Below are positions 45,957 through 53,114 of a stretch of 62,080 nt of DNA, piece after piece. Location of the stretch: positions 1 through 62,080 of the IMG/VR virus record IMGVR_UViG_3300031963_000147. One strand, given 5' to 3'. The first letter of the stretch is position 1. Each line of letters opens with the position of its first letter. Below the pieces are notes generated by a model. The model was not told the DNA's origin and did not search any database. It saw only the letters and a list, made by a program, of their open reading frames with translations. The DNA comes from a virus. Made by a program: the position numbers and the translations under genes.

Positions 45957-46633
45957 GCGCTTGCGTCTTTGTAAACGGATTGTGATTTTGCCCTGGATGG
46001 AACCGCCGGAACTTTTGGGATGATCGCCCAAGTTTCTTCCGGGCGAACATTCAGGTATGATTGAGCGACAAAAACTTCCAACTGGTATTCCTCAATGATC
46101 TTGGCCTCCTTCTGCATTAACCTGTCTTTGGCTTCCTCGTACTGCTTTCTTGTCTGCTCGATAAGCTGGCGCAGCTTCAATGAATCTTCCACGGTGAGAT
46201 CCTTGTAATCGTCCGTCTGGGAGAATTCGAGCCATTTATGCAGCTCTGATTCAGCGTGAATCATAATCTGGAAGTCAATCGGGTATTGCAGAGACCTGAA
46301 TACAACCGACTTCTTATTCACCGACGGAACCTTGTTCAACAACATGAATTCTATTGCCGGAGGATACCTGCCCTCTGGTCCTGTTTCTATTCCCAATTCC
46401 TTCATTACCCAGTTTTTCCGCTTACCAACGTGCTTTTGCTGGTCAATAGCCGGTGATCCTGGAGAATACATCAGTATGAGATACTTTAGGACAAACGCCG
46501 GATCGAGACTTTTCCCGTCCGGCGTTTGAAATAGTTCTTTGAACGGAACAAGGTCCGGAAATTCAAATACCTCTTCATCTGATTTAATCAGGTGAATCGG
46601 GTACTTAATTTTTTTGTACAGGTTCTTGTCCAT
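45953..46633 (-). CDS. Hypothetical protein linked to the chaperonin genes (226 aa)
   Basis: The 226-residue product starts MDKNLYKKIKYPIHLI and has a helical, acidic C-terminal coiled coil (LIEQTRKQYEEAKDRLMQKE). It has no recognisable motif. Its start lies inside the 3' end of the GroES gene (29-base overlap), so translation is coupled to the chaperonin cassette. A client or assembly factor is conceivable by position only. Confidence 0.6.
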   Translation of the reverse strand: MDKNLYKKIKYPIHLIKSDEEVFEFPDLVPFKELFQTPDGKSLDPAFVLKYLILMYSPGSPAIDQQKHVGKRKNWVMKELGIETGPEGRYPPAIEFMLLNKVPSVNKKSVVFRSLQYPIDFQIMIHAESELHKWLEFSQTDDYKDLTVEDSLKLRQLIEQTRKQYEEAKDRLMQKEAKIIEEYQLEVFVAQSYLNVRPEETWAIIPKVPAVPSRAKSQSVYKDASA

Positions 46634-46892
46634 TCTCTTCTGTGATGATTCCAATCAGCCCCAATTCATCCTGAAACAGCAGAAAATCTGCTCCGTCGAT
46701 CTGAATTTCCTGTCCTGTTCCCGATGGAAACAGAACGCGGTCTCCTACCTTGTAGTCATTGACTTCCGGACCAACACTGTAAACGTGCCCCAGACTTGGA
46801 GCCTTTTTAGATCCGTCCGGAATGTCAATTCCTATTTCACTGAGTGTTGGCTGAGGTGTGACCAGCACTTTTTTTCCTTTTACCTGTATCAT
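46605..46892 (-). CDS. groES: GroES-like co-chaperonin (Cpn10)
   Basis: The 95-residue protein keeps the Cpn10 order: KGKKVLVTPQPT, a mobile-loop-like segment SEIGIDIPDGSKK, LGHVYSVGPEVNDYKVGDRVLF and an end DELGLIGIITEE. The mobile loop retains the short hydrophobic IGIDI that binds the GroEL apical domain. The length matches bacterial GroES (~97). It starts in an ATGA overlap with groEL, giving a phage groEL-groES operon in reversed order. It would cap the phage-encoded chaperonin. Confidence 0.85.
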   Translation of the reverse strand: MIQVKGKKVLVTPQPTLSEIGIDIPDGSKKAPSLGHVYSVGPEVNDYKVGDRVLFPSGTGQEIQIDGADFLLFQDELGLIGIITEENGQEPVQKN

Positions 46893-48469
46893 TTTTGATC
46901 GTTGTTTACAATAAGGGTGTCTGTGATTAAGAAAAGCGCCGCTACCGATGCTGCATTCTGCAAAGCTACTCGAAGCACTTTTGCTGGGTCAATAATTCCC
47001 AGTGAAGTGAGGTCTGAAACAAACCTTTTGGAGCGCATGTCGTAACCTTCATTCATTGCTGAAGGAAAACGCGGCGTATCTATTCCTCCGTTTGAAGTAT
47101 TCTTCATGTACGGAACCGCAAGAGCATTGTACACGATGTTTCTTCCCATGGATTCATCCACAGACAAATTGTTTTCTGATTGAAGGCATTCACGAAGAAT
47201 GAAGAACGTTGAACCTCCGCCTGGAAGATACCCTTCTTCAAATGCCGCCCGTGTAGCATTGATCGCGTCGTCTACGCGGTCAATTTTTTCGTTCAGTTCA
47301 CTACTGGTCTGTCCGCCGACTTTGAGAACGGCTACCTTACCAGACAAACGGGAAACCCGGTTTCTCATTTGATGATGTGTAGGAGAATCCCCGTCAATTT
47401 CAGCCATTTGCCGGCGAATACCGTTGATTCTTTCATCAGGATTTCCAGCACCTTCAAAAAGAATGGTGTTTTTCTCAGAAACCGTGACCTTTTTGACAAA
47501 TCCAAGTTTCTTGATGTCCTTTTGCGCCCGTTCTCCGGAATCTTTTGAATAGAAGTGTGCACCGGTGTACGCGCAAATATCCATGGCGATTTCCTTTCTC
47601 AAACTACCGTATTCCGGAAGCATCACTACGGATGCACGGATCAATCCTTTCAGGTGGTTGCCCAGAACTGTTGCCAGGGCCTCTCCTTCCATTCCGGAAC
47701 AAAAGAAGATGATTGGCTTGGGCTGCACTTCTTTCTCAGCAGCTTCTTTGATAACCGGCGTCAGGATGGATTCAATGTCAACGAATGAGTTGATGATTGA
47801 ATCTGTGACAAAAACGTAACAGTTTTCGGCTTCAAACGTTTGCTTTTGCTCGTTGTTTACCAGTTGAAAATGGAACCATCCGGACCCTACTTTCATGCCG
47901 GAAACAATTTCGGTGTACGTTTTTGTCGTTTCAGACGGCTCGTAAGCGACTTCTCCGCCCTTACCAACCGACCAGAACGCCTTTCCGATCAATTCCCCAA
48001 GCTCCCGATCATTGTTTGCTGATATGGTGGCAATATCAATCAGTTGTTTTTCCGTTTCGATCTGCATAGATGATTCAGAAATAGCCTTCACCACACGATC
48101 AACCGCATCTTCAATTCCGGACTTGACAAATACCGGTGAAGCACCTTCAGAGATCATCTTAAATCCTTCTTCAATGATGGCGTGTGTCAGCACGCAAGCC
48201 GTTGTGGTTCCGTCTCCGGCCATGTTCACTGTTTTTACGGCTGCTTCTTTAATGATAAGCGCTCCTTGATTTTCCGCGTGGTCCGCAAGCTCGATATGAC
48301 GAGCAACAGTCACCCCGTCTTTTGTGTTTTTGGGAACGCCGGCAGGCATTTCTATTACCACGTTTCTTCCTGCAGCACCAAGCGTGCTACCAACGGCAGT
48401 GGCTACCGTTTTCATTCCGGAGAACAGCTTTTTTTTGGCTTCTACGGAGAACAATACTGTTTTGCTCAT
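46889..48469 (-). CDS. groEL: Phage-encoded GroEL chaperonin (Cpn60)
   Basis: The 526-residue protein aligns by eye with GroEL along its length. It keeps TLGAAGRN at 29-36, the ATP-site DGVTVA at 51-56, AGDGTTTA at 84-91, GGG at 417-419 and RVDDAINATRAA, where D401 corresponds to the catalytic D398 of E. coli GroEL. The apical domain is much more diverged (GSGWFHFQLVNN in place of the usual GYLSPYF region; PEYGSLRKE in place of PGFGDRRK). The Gly-Gly-Met tail is absent. It would fold phage proteins, probably together with the adjacent GroES-type proteins. Confidence 0.94.
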   Translation of the reverse strand: MSKTVLFSVEAKKKLFSGMKTVATAVGSTLGAAGRNVVIEMPAGVPKNTKDGVTVARHIELADHAENQGALIIKEAAVKTVNMAGDGTTTACVLTHAIIEEGFKMISEGASPVFVKSGIEDAVDRVVKAISESSMQIETEKQLIDIATISANNDRELGELIGKAFWSVGKGGEVAYEPSETTKTYTEIVSGMKVGSGWFHFQLVNNEQKQTFEAENCYVFVTDSIINSFVDIESILTPVIKEAAEKEVQPKPIIFFCSGMEGEALATVLGNHLKGLIRASVVMLPEYGSLRKEIAMDICAYTGAHFYSKDSGERAQKDIKKLGFVKKVTVSEKNTILFEGAGNPDERINGIRRQMAEIDGDSPTHHQMRNRVSRLSGKVAVLKVGGQTSSELNEKIDRVDDAINATRAAFEEGYLPGGGSTFFILRECLQSENNLSVDESMGRNIVYNALAVPYMKNTSNGGIDTPRFPSAMNEGYDMRSKRFVSDLTSLGIIDPAKVLRVALQNAASVAALFLITDTLIVNNDQK

Positions 48470-48472
48470 AAT

Positions 48473-49423
48473 TTATCTGATGGTTTTTGATTTACTGAAT
48501 GAAACTGATTCCTCCTCGATGGACAAAAGAGCGTATTCCTTTTTGAAATAGTAATACTCAGTGTCCAGGGTCCTGATCGCGTCGGGTTCCAAAATTATTG
48601 GAGGAATGGCGGGATTTATCACAAGCCTTTCTCCTTTTACAAACCCGTCTGGCGTGCTGCAGGCAGACCGGTAAATGTCAATTCCATGCCTGCGGGCACG
48701 ATCATTTGGAGCCCAAAGCAGTTTTTTGATCTCGTTTTCTTCCTTGGTGCACACCATGTACCCGTTCAGTGGAACCAGACCAGAAGAAGTGTTTTTGCAG
48801 ATCAATTCTTTGTAAGGAATGGTCACATACATGTTTCCGTCTACATCGTAAAAAAATGAATCAAAAATGTAGCTTCCTTCCCGGATTGTGTTGATGACGT
48901 ATTCACTGAAAAACACCTGATCGCCTTTTTTTATGTCAACCCAAGTGGATTTATCGAAATAAGAAGACACGATCATGTCTTTCTCGTTGTATGCGGATCT
49001 TGGTGCTTTTACCACAATCCCTTGGCGAACGGTGACGCGTGCATTTCCTTCGGTAGAATTCAGTTTCCCGATATTCATCCCGTTTTTGGATACTTCTGCG
49101 GTGACGTATGGAATTTTTATCAATACCCACCCGTCGTGCATCAGCATGTGGGATGCTTTACTTGGGTTTCCGCGAAACATCTTGTAGCAAAAGCGCTCAG
49201 GAATAACCGCATGTCTTCCGTTGTCGATCAAATTGAGCGACCCAAGCAAAAACATGACGTGATCTCCATACATGCACTGGCAGTCTCTTCCGGACATCAC
49301 TACACGGCCAAAATGAGGTGTTTTTACCTTGTCTTGCGGAATATAAAGCCCTGATTCACCTATTTCCTGAGTAGGAGCAACTGCAATTACAAGAGAATCT
49401 CTGGATGGATTTACAAAACTCAT
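48473..49423 (-). CDS. Fusion of three GroES-like domains (316 aa)
   Basis: The protein reads as three consecutive Cpn10-like units. Unit 1 (about 1-88) has SLVIAVAPTQ, the mobile-loop-like GESGLYIPQ and FGRVVMSGRDCQCMYGDHVMF. Unit 2 (about 92-212) has DGWVLIKIPYVTAEVSKNGM, VRQGIVVKAP, KKGDQVFF and VTIPYKELIC. Unit 3 (about 214-305) has LVPLNGYMVCTKEE, WAPNDRARRHGIDIY, VKGERLVINP and YFKKEYALLSIEE. Each ends in the strand that closes a Cpn10 barrel. It starts just before groEL (3-base gap), so it probably works on the same chaperonin. Similarity in units 2 and 3 is weaker and is my inference. Confidence 0.68.
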   Translation of the reverse strand: MSFVNPSRDSLVIAVAPTQEIGESGLYIPQDKVKTPHFGRVVMSGRDCQCMYGDHVMFLLGSLNLIDNGRHAVIPERFCYKMFRGNPSKASHMLMHDGWVLIKIPYVTAEVSKNGMNIGKLNSTEGNARVTVRQGIVVKAPRSAYNEKDMIVSSYFDKSTWVDIKKGDQVFFSEYVINTIREGSYIFDSFFYDVDGNMYVTIPYKELICKNTSSGLVPLNGYMVCTKEENEIKKLLWAPNDRARRHGIDIYRSACSTPDGFVKGERLVINPAIPPIILEPDAIRTLDTEYYYFKKEYALLSIEEESVSFSKSKTIR

Positions 49424-49596
49424 TCTTTTACCTCCTTCTTTGCTCTTTTAAGCGCACGGCGAATTTCATCGTCCAGTTTTTCCTGCACAAATTCTTTTAC
49501 TGCTTCTTCTCCTCCAAGAAGTTCAATATCGCATTTACGAATGCCGTAAGTCAGTGTTTTTTTCGCCTTGTGATCCGGCAGTTTTGTTCTTGACAT
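49420..49596 (-). CDS. Small charged protein, first gene of the late block (58 aa)
   Basis: MSRTKLPDHKAKKTLTYGIR... is followed by an acidic/basic helix (EEAVKEFVQEKLDDEIRRAL). The ATG at 49596 is chosen; the longer frame begins with TTG. It overlaps the triple-GroES gene by ATGA and is the first minus-strand gene after the divergent intergenic region. No family recognised. Confidence 0.6.
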   Translation of the reverse strand: MSRTKLPDHKAKKTLTYGIRKCDIELLGGEEAVKEFVQEKLDDEIRRALKRAKKEVKE

Positions 49597-49655
49597 AATG
49601 ACTGTTTGAAGATGCAATGTTAATAATAAATATGTTTTATTTATGAATTAATATT

Positions 49656-49663
49656 TATATTTG
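49656..49663 (+). promoter_or_regulatory. TAnnTTTG promoter for the plus-strand early genes
   Basis: TATATTTG lies 9 bases before the ATG at 49673, in an AT-rich 76-bp divergent region between the late and early blocks. The sequence is a full match to the Bacteroidota -7 consensus. Confidence 0.6.
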
Positions 49664-49672
49664 TCCACAGAT

Positions 49673-49891
49673 ATGCTGTTCAATTTTAAATCAGAGCCGG
49701 TGACAAAAAAAGACGTGGCTTGTCCGTGTAGCGATTTTGTCGTTTCAATAGGTGCTTGTGCTTGCGCCAACATATCGGTAGAAAACCAGCAGCAAATGAG
49801 ATACAGGCACATGCTTTACAAGCCAAAATCAAATCTCGGAACCAAGCCAAAATCACTGGAACAAATTTTAAATCACGATAAACAGCCATGA
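49673..49891 (+). CDS. Small Cys-containing protein (72 aa)
   Basis: MLFNFKSEPVTKKDVACPCS is followed by GACACAN, then a basic C-terminus with a tandem KPKS motif. The Cys spacing (C.C...C.C) suggests metal binding. The ATG at 49673 is preferred to the upstream TTG. The stop overlaps the exonuclease start by ATGA. No family is recognised. Confidence 0.6.
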   Translation: MLFNFKSEPVTKKDVACPCSDFVVSIGACACANISVENQQQMRYRHMLYKPKSNLGTKPKSLEQILNHDKQP

Positions 49892-50646
49892 GCAGAACAA
49901 AACTTTTCTTTGACTTCGAATTTACCGGCCTTCACCAGAAAACTACACCTATATCTCTGGGCATCATGTCGGAACAGGGCCATTCGTTTTACGCTGAATT
50001 TTCCGATTATGATTCAGGGCAGTTAAATCAATGGATCATCGACAACGTAATGCCTCACTTGTCGGAAAAAGCAAAAATCAAATCAGGAAGTTTTGAAACA
50101 GTAGAAGTAAGCGACAAAAGTTTTGTTGTTTATGGAGACAAGATACGAATTGCCAACTGTTTAAACGGGTGGATTCAGCAATTTGAATCCGTTGAAATGT
50201 GGGGAGATTGCTTGGCCTATGACTGGGTATTGTTCTGCAATCTTTTTGGCGGAGCCCTTAACGTGCCACCAAACGTGTACTACATTCCTTTTGATTTGTG
50301 CACGCTTTTTCTGCAGAACGACATTGACCCTAATGTTGACCGGATTGAATGGGTTAAAAAACAATCTAGCTTCGGAAGTAATTTAGAAGGAAAAAAGCAC
50401 AACGCACTGTTTGACGCATCAATCATCGCTCAATGTGTAACAACAATACTACAAATAAAAGATCGCGTAGATCACTATCAGAACGAGATCCGGAAAATGA
50501 TGGATGTTATTGTTTACAACGGAGAAAACTATGCTGTTTTTGGCGGATTCATAAGCATGCGCATAAAAGATGGCAATAAGCCAACGGCAACAGTTTCTCG
50601 CGCAGCTCAAAACCAGTGCGTAAAAGAAATTTTGCCTGAAGGTTAG
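49888..50646 (+). CDS. DEDDh-type 3'-5' exonuclease
   Basis: The 252-residue protein has the three exonuclease motifs. Motif I is LFFDFEFTGL with D9 and E11. Motif II lies near GDCLAYDW (D107 or D112). Motif III is HNALFD with H171 and D176 spaced as in the DEDDh class. It would trim DNA or RNA from the 3' end, perhaps in phage DNA metabolism or host nucleic-acid breakdown. The nearest relatives are probably small phage exonucleases of the Rv2179c/RNase T type; the exact subgroup is not clear. Confidence 0.85.
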   Translation: MSRTKLFFDFEFTGLHQKTTPISLGIMSEQGHSFYAEFSDYDSGQLNQWIIDNVMPHLSEKAKIKSGSFETVEVSDKSFVVYGDKIRIANCLNGWIQQFESVEMWGDCLAYDWVLFCNLFGGALNVPPNVYYIPFDLCTLFLQNDIDPNVDRIEWVKKQSSFGSNLEGKKHNALFDASIIAQCVTTILQIKDRVDHYQNEIRKMMDVIVYNGENYAVFGGFISMRIKDGNKPTATVSRAAQNQCVKEILPEG

Positions 50647-50748
50647 CCTGCATGCGAACAATATTTTTCAAATATGAACGACGGCCTGAAAAACAAAATT
50701 TCAAACCACATTTTTCAATATCTCGAAACTTTTAAATCCTCAAATACA

Positions 50749-50997
50749 ATGCAAGACAACAACGCCACATCCAGAGCACTGACCTTTGGTGAAAAAGCAG
50801 CCGGAATCACTTTCAATCCCGGAAACAACCCCGAAGTAGACCACATCAAGCGAATGGTTGCTGATTTTATCGACCTCTGTAACGACGCCAGAGCAAATGC
50901 CACGGACCCTGAAAAGTCTAACTACTACTCCAAAGCCATCAACGAAATGGAGAAAGCTCAGATGCTTGCTGTGAAGGCCGCAACCTGGAGCCACTAA
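50749..50997 (+). CDS. Acb2-like cyclic-oligonucleotide sponge (anti-CBASS)
   Basis: The 82-residue product reads MQDNNATSRALTFGEKAAG..., then FNPGNNPEVDHIKRMVADF, and ends EMEKAQMLAVKAATWSH. This matches by eye the Acb2/Tad1-type small helical family (short 'LTFGEKA.G..FNP', 'V..IK...AD.ID.CN', 'E.AQM.AVKA..W'). Acb2 assembles as a hexamer and sequesters cyclic di- and trinucleotides, blocking CBASS effectors. Binding here is inferred from the family. An upstream ATG at 50674 would add 25 residues that look unrelated, so 50749 is preferred. It sits two genes before another nucleotide-sponge-type gene. Confidence 0.72.
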   Translation: MQDNNATSRALTFGEKAAGITFNPGNNPEVDHIKRMVADFIDLCNDARANATDPEKSNYYSKAINEMEKAQMLAVKAATWSH

Positions 50998-51002
50998 AAA
51001 AA

Positions 51003-51052
51003 TGCCGGCAAAGCTGAATGGCAGTGAACAGGGATCATCACCCTTGCCGGCA
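51003..51052. repeat. Pair of TGCCGGCA palindromes
   Basis: TGCCGGCAA (51003-51011) and TTGCCGGCA (51044-51052) form an inverted pair 32 bases apart, between the Acb2-like gene and the 90-residue gene. There is no T-run, so it is not a standard terminator. It could be a regulator site or an mRNA stem. Confidence 0.35.
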
Positions 51053-51075
51053 CCAAACAAATACCCAACATCAAC

Positions 51076-51348
51076 ATGAAAAAAGAAGGCTCAATCCAAA
51101 TTCACGACGCAAAGAAGTCAAAGAAAAACCCAAACGCCATGTACGAAGTAAAGTGTTTGGCCCCGAACAGCGAACCTCTTCAGGACGGAGAAACGGTCAA
51201 CGATGAAAAGGCCGTAAGAACTCACATCAAGTCTATGGCCGCCCTTTGGAAAACTCCGGACATCAGTCTGCTGAACATCATTGACTTCACCAAAGGTCAA
51301 AAGTTCTGCAAGCCAGGAGCAAGAAGAATTGCCAAACCAGCAAAATAA
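51076..51348 (+). CDS. Hypothetical protein in the anti-signal operon (90 aa)
   Basis: A 90-residue, basic protein (IHDAKKSKKNPNAMYEVK) with a helical middle and a Lys/Arg C-terminus. I do not recognise a family. Its ATG follows an AAATACCCAACATCAACATG leader that is repeated before two later genes of the same cluster. Co-expression with the Acb2-like and RyR-Tad2 genes suggests a counter-defence or early-takeover role, inferred from context only. Confidence 0.6.
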   Translation: MKKEGSIQIHDAKKSKKNPNAMYEVKCLAPNSEPLQDGETVNDEKAVRTHIKSMAALWKTPDISLLNIIDFTKGQKFCKPGARRIAKPAK

Positions 51349-51354
51349 CCGGCC

Positions 51355-51849
51355 ATGAACATATTCAAAAAGAAAAAGACCGAGGCAAACACAAAGCCGT
51401 TGGTCAAAAGGCTCATTCCAGAATTGGAAGGCTTAGGCAACATGTCCGCCGAAGAGCAAAGAAAAGTCTACCATCGTATCACAAACGATTTCCAGACCAT
51501 TCAAATACTCAACCGGCTCAACCGGCAAAAGGATGACTTCATGGGGCAAATAGCCAACCTGGAAAGGATCCTCAACCAAAAAGCCGGCTCAGAAGATGCG
51601 CTTCGGGCGGAAATTGAAGCCCTAAAAGCTGATCTCGACACCGAAAAAACTGTCAAAGCCGCAATTCAGTCAGAACACAGAGACTTGATTAAGTTCCTTG
51701 AAGAAAAAAACGGCGAGATACGAAGGCTTCAACGCTCTTGTGAAAGACTGAGCGAAACACCCAAAACCCAATCGCTCAGCGCAGAACTCAACGGAGCAAA
51801 AATCAAAATTGAGGTCCCCGCGCAAAACAATCAACCATCAATCTCTTAA
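51355..51849 (+). CDS. Coiled-coil hypothetical protein (164 aa)
   Basis: Residues ~55-135 form a strong heptad-repeat coiled coil (DALRAEIEALKADLDTEK and neighbouring Lys/Glu blocks). The N-terminus is basic (FKKKKTEANTKPLVKR), and the C-terminus is polar and disordered. No enzyme motif is visible. It may be an oligomerisation or scaffold protein. It starts 6 bases after the previous stop. Confidence 0.65.
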   Translation: MNIFKKKKTEANTKPLVKRLIPELEGLGNMSAEEQRKVYHRITNDFQTIQILNRLNRQKDDFMGQIANLERILNQKAGSEDALRAEIEALKADLDTEKTVKAAIQSEHRDLIKFLEEKNGEIRRLQRSCERLSETPKTQSLSAELNGAKIKIEVPAQNNQPSIS

Positions 51850-51864
51850 TACCCAAGAATCAAA

Positions 51865-52524
51865 ATGACAGCAAGAGCCCCAGAACAAAGCGAAATAATC
51901 GCTCGAATCTGCCACCAAACCAACAAGGCATGGTGTGAAGCAAATGGAGATTTTACCCAAAAAGACTGGGAAAATGCCGAACAATGGCAACGAGACAGCG
52001 CCATTAAAGGCGTTGAATTCAGAATCCAAAACCCAGATTCCGGACCAGACGCTCAACACAACGCCTGGATGAAGGAAAAAACAGAACAGGGATGGATATT
52101 CGGAGAAACAAAAGACGCCGAAGCAAAAACTCACCCGTGCATTATCCCATACGAGCAGCTCCCCGAATTCCAAAGAAAAAAAGACGCCCTCTTCTGTGCC
52201 ATCGTAGACGCATTGAAATTTGAAATCAAAAGCCCCAAAAACAAAAACTTTGGAGAAGCACTCAAAGCTATTCAATCAGGAAAACGAATCGCCAGAGAAG
52301 GATGGAATGGAAAAGGAATGTTCGCCGTACTCTCTCCCGGAAAAAAGGACAACCCAAGTGAAAACTTCTGGAACGAGCACCTGAAAAAATATGCTCAGCT
52401 CACAGGAGGAACAATGACCGTCCGACCAGCATTTATGCTCAAAACAGCGCAGGAAGATGTCGCATATTGGACGCCATCAACAAGTGACATCCTCGCCGAA
52501 GACTGGATCATCCTGGAAGATTAA
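51865..52524 (+). CDS. RyR domain fused to a Tad2 (DUF2829) domain
   Basis: Two domains are visible. Residues ~10-115 are an RyR (ryanodine-receptor-type) domain: ICHQTNKAWCEANGD, HNAWMKEKTEQGWIFG, then THPCIIPYEQLPEFQRKKD. Residues ~128-219 are DUF2829, the Tad2 family: NFGEALKAIQSGKRIAREGW, WNGKGM, and SDILAEDW at the end. Tad2 proteins bind the TIR-made signal gcADPR and shut off Thoeris; some bind other nucleotides. The RyR part may bind a second ligand, but that is inference. It is cytosolic, with no signal or membrane segment. A terminator follows. Tad2 is normally a short stand-alone protein, so the fusion is notable. Confidence 0.88.
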   Translation: MTARAPEQSEIIARICHQTNKAWCEANGDFTQKDWENAEQWQRDSAIKGVEFRIQNPDSGPDAQHNAWMKEKTEQGWIFGETKDAEAKTHPCIIPYEQLPEFQRKKDALFCAIVDALKFEIKSPKNKNFGEALKAIQSGKRIAREGWNGKGMFAVLSPGKKDNPSENFWNEHLKKYAQLTGGTMTVRPAFMLKTAQEDVAYWTPSTSDILAEDWIILED

Positions 52525-52568
52525 ACCCTACATTTGTTTCGGCTAATAAGTGCTCAAGCCAAAAAAAG

Positions 52569-52605
52569 AAGCCCCAACGATTTTAAAGTCAACGGGGCTT
52601 TTTTA
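52569..52605 (+). terminator. Rho-independent terminator after the RyR-Tad2 gene
   Basis: Stem AAGCCCC / GGGGCTT encloses a 16-base loop with further partial pairing (GATTTTAAAGTC), and is followed by a T6 run. It closes the 49.67-52.5 kb operon. Confidence 0.8.
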
Positions 52606-52650
52606 CCTTTACACCCTCAATAACAACACAATAAATACCCAACAATCAAA

Positions 52651-53058
52651 ATGAAAATCCTCACCCACTCCCAAAAACTCAACGCCTTCCAACTCAATCC
52701 AGAATCACCATCTTACTTCTCCCTGGATCAAAACGGAAACTCCAACCTGTCCGCCGAAGCAACCCAAATCAAAAACCAAATCCTCAGAATCCACCCAACA
52801 GCTCAAATCAAATTCCTACCAATCGACAACGGCGGATCTATACTCATCGACAGCCAAAAACTCAACCCTACCGACTGGCTCGTCAAAACTTCAGAAAACA
52901 ACTGCTCTATCTTCTCTAACTCAGAAGTAAACGCCCTATTCACCATCGAAGACGCTCCTGAAGAAGACCAACAACAACCCACCCCTCAAATACCCCAGCC
53001 AAGTCAATCCTCAGAATCAGAAAACACTTCTCAACCCGAACCCGACCCAATCAACTAA
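52651..53058 (+). CDS. Hypothetical protein with a disordered acidic Pro/Gln tail (135 aa)
   Basis: The first ~95 residues look folded (LSAEATQIKNQILRIHPTAQ), and residues ~100-135 are disordered (EEDQQQPTPQIPQPSQSS...). The gene is extremely poor in G on the plus strand (A+C rich), unlike most neighbours. It has the same AAATACCCAACAATCAAAATG-type leader as two other genes of the cluster. No family is recognised. Confidence 0.6.
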   Translation: MKILTHSQKLNAFQLNPESPSYFSLDQNGNSNLSAEATQIKNQILRIHPTAQIKFLPIDNGGSILIDSQKLNPTDWLVKTSENNCSIFSNSEVNALFTIEDAPEEDQQQPTPQIPQPSQSSESENTSQPEPDPIN

Positions 53059-53085
53059 CACCACATCCACTCTCCAATAACCCCC

Positions 53086-53114
53086 AAAAGAGCCCCAAAA
53101 AGGCTCTTTTTTTT
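53086..53114 (+). terminator. Rho-independent terminator
   Basis: AAAAGAGCC / GGCTCTTTT with a 7-base loop and a T8 run, 28 bases after the stop of the 135-residue gene. Confidence 0.85.
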
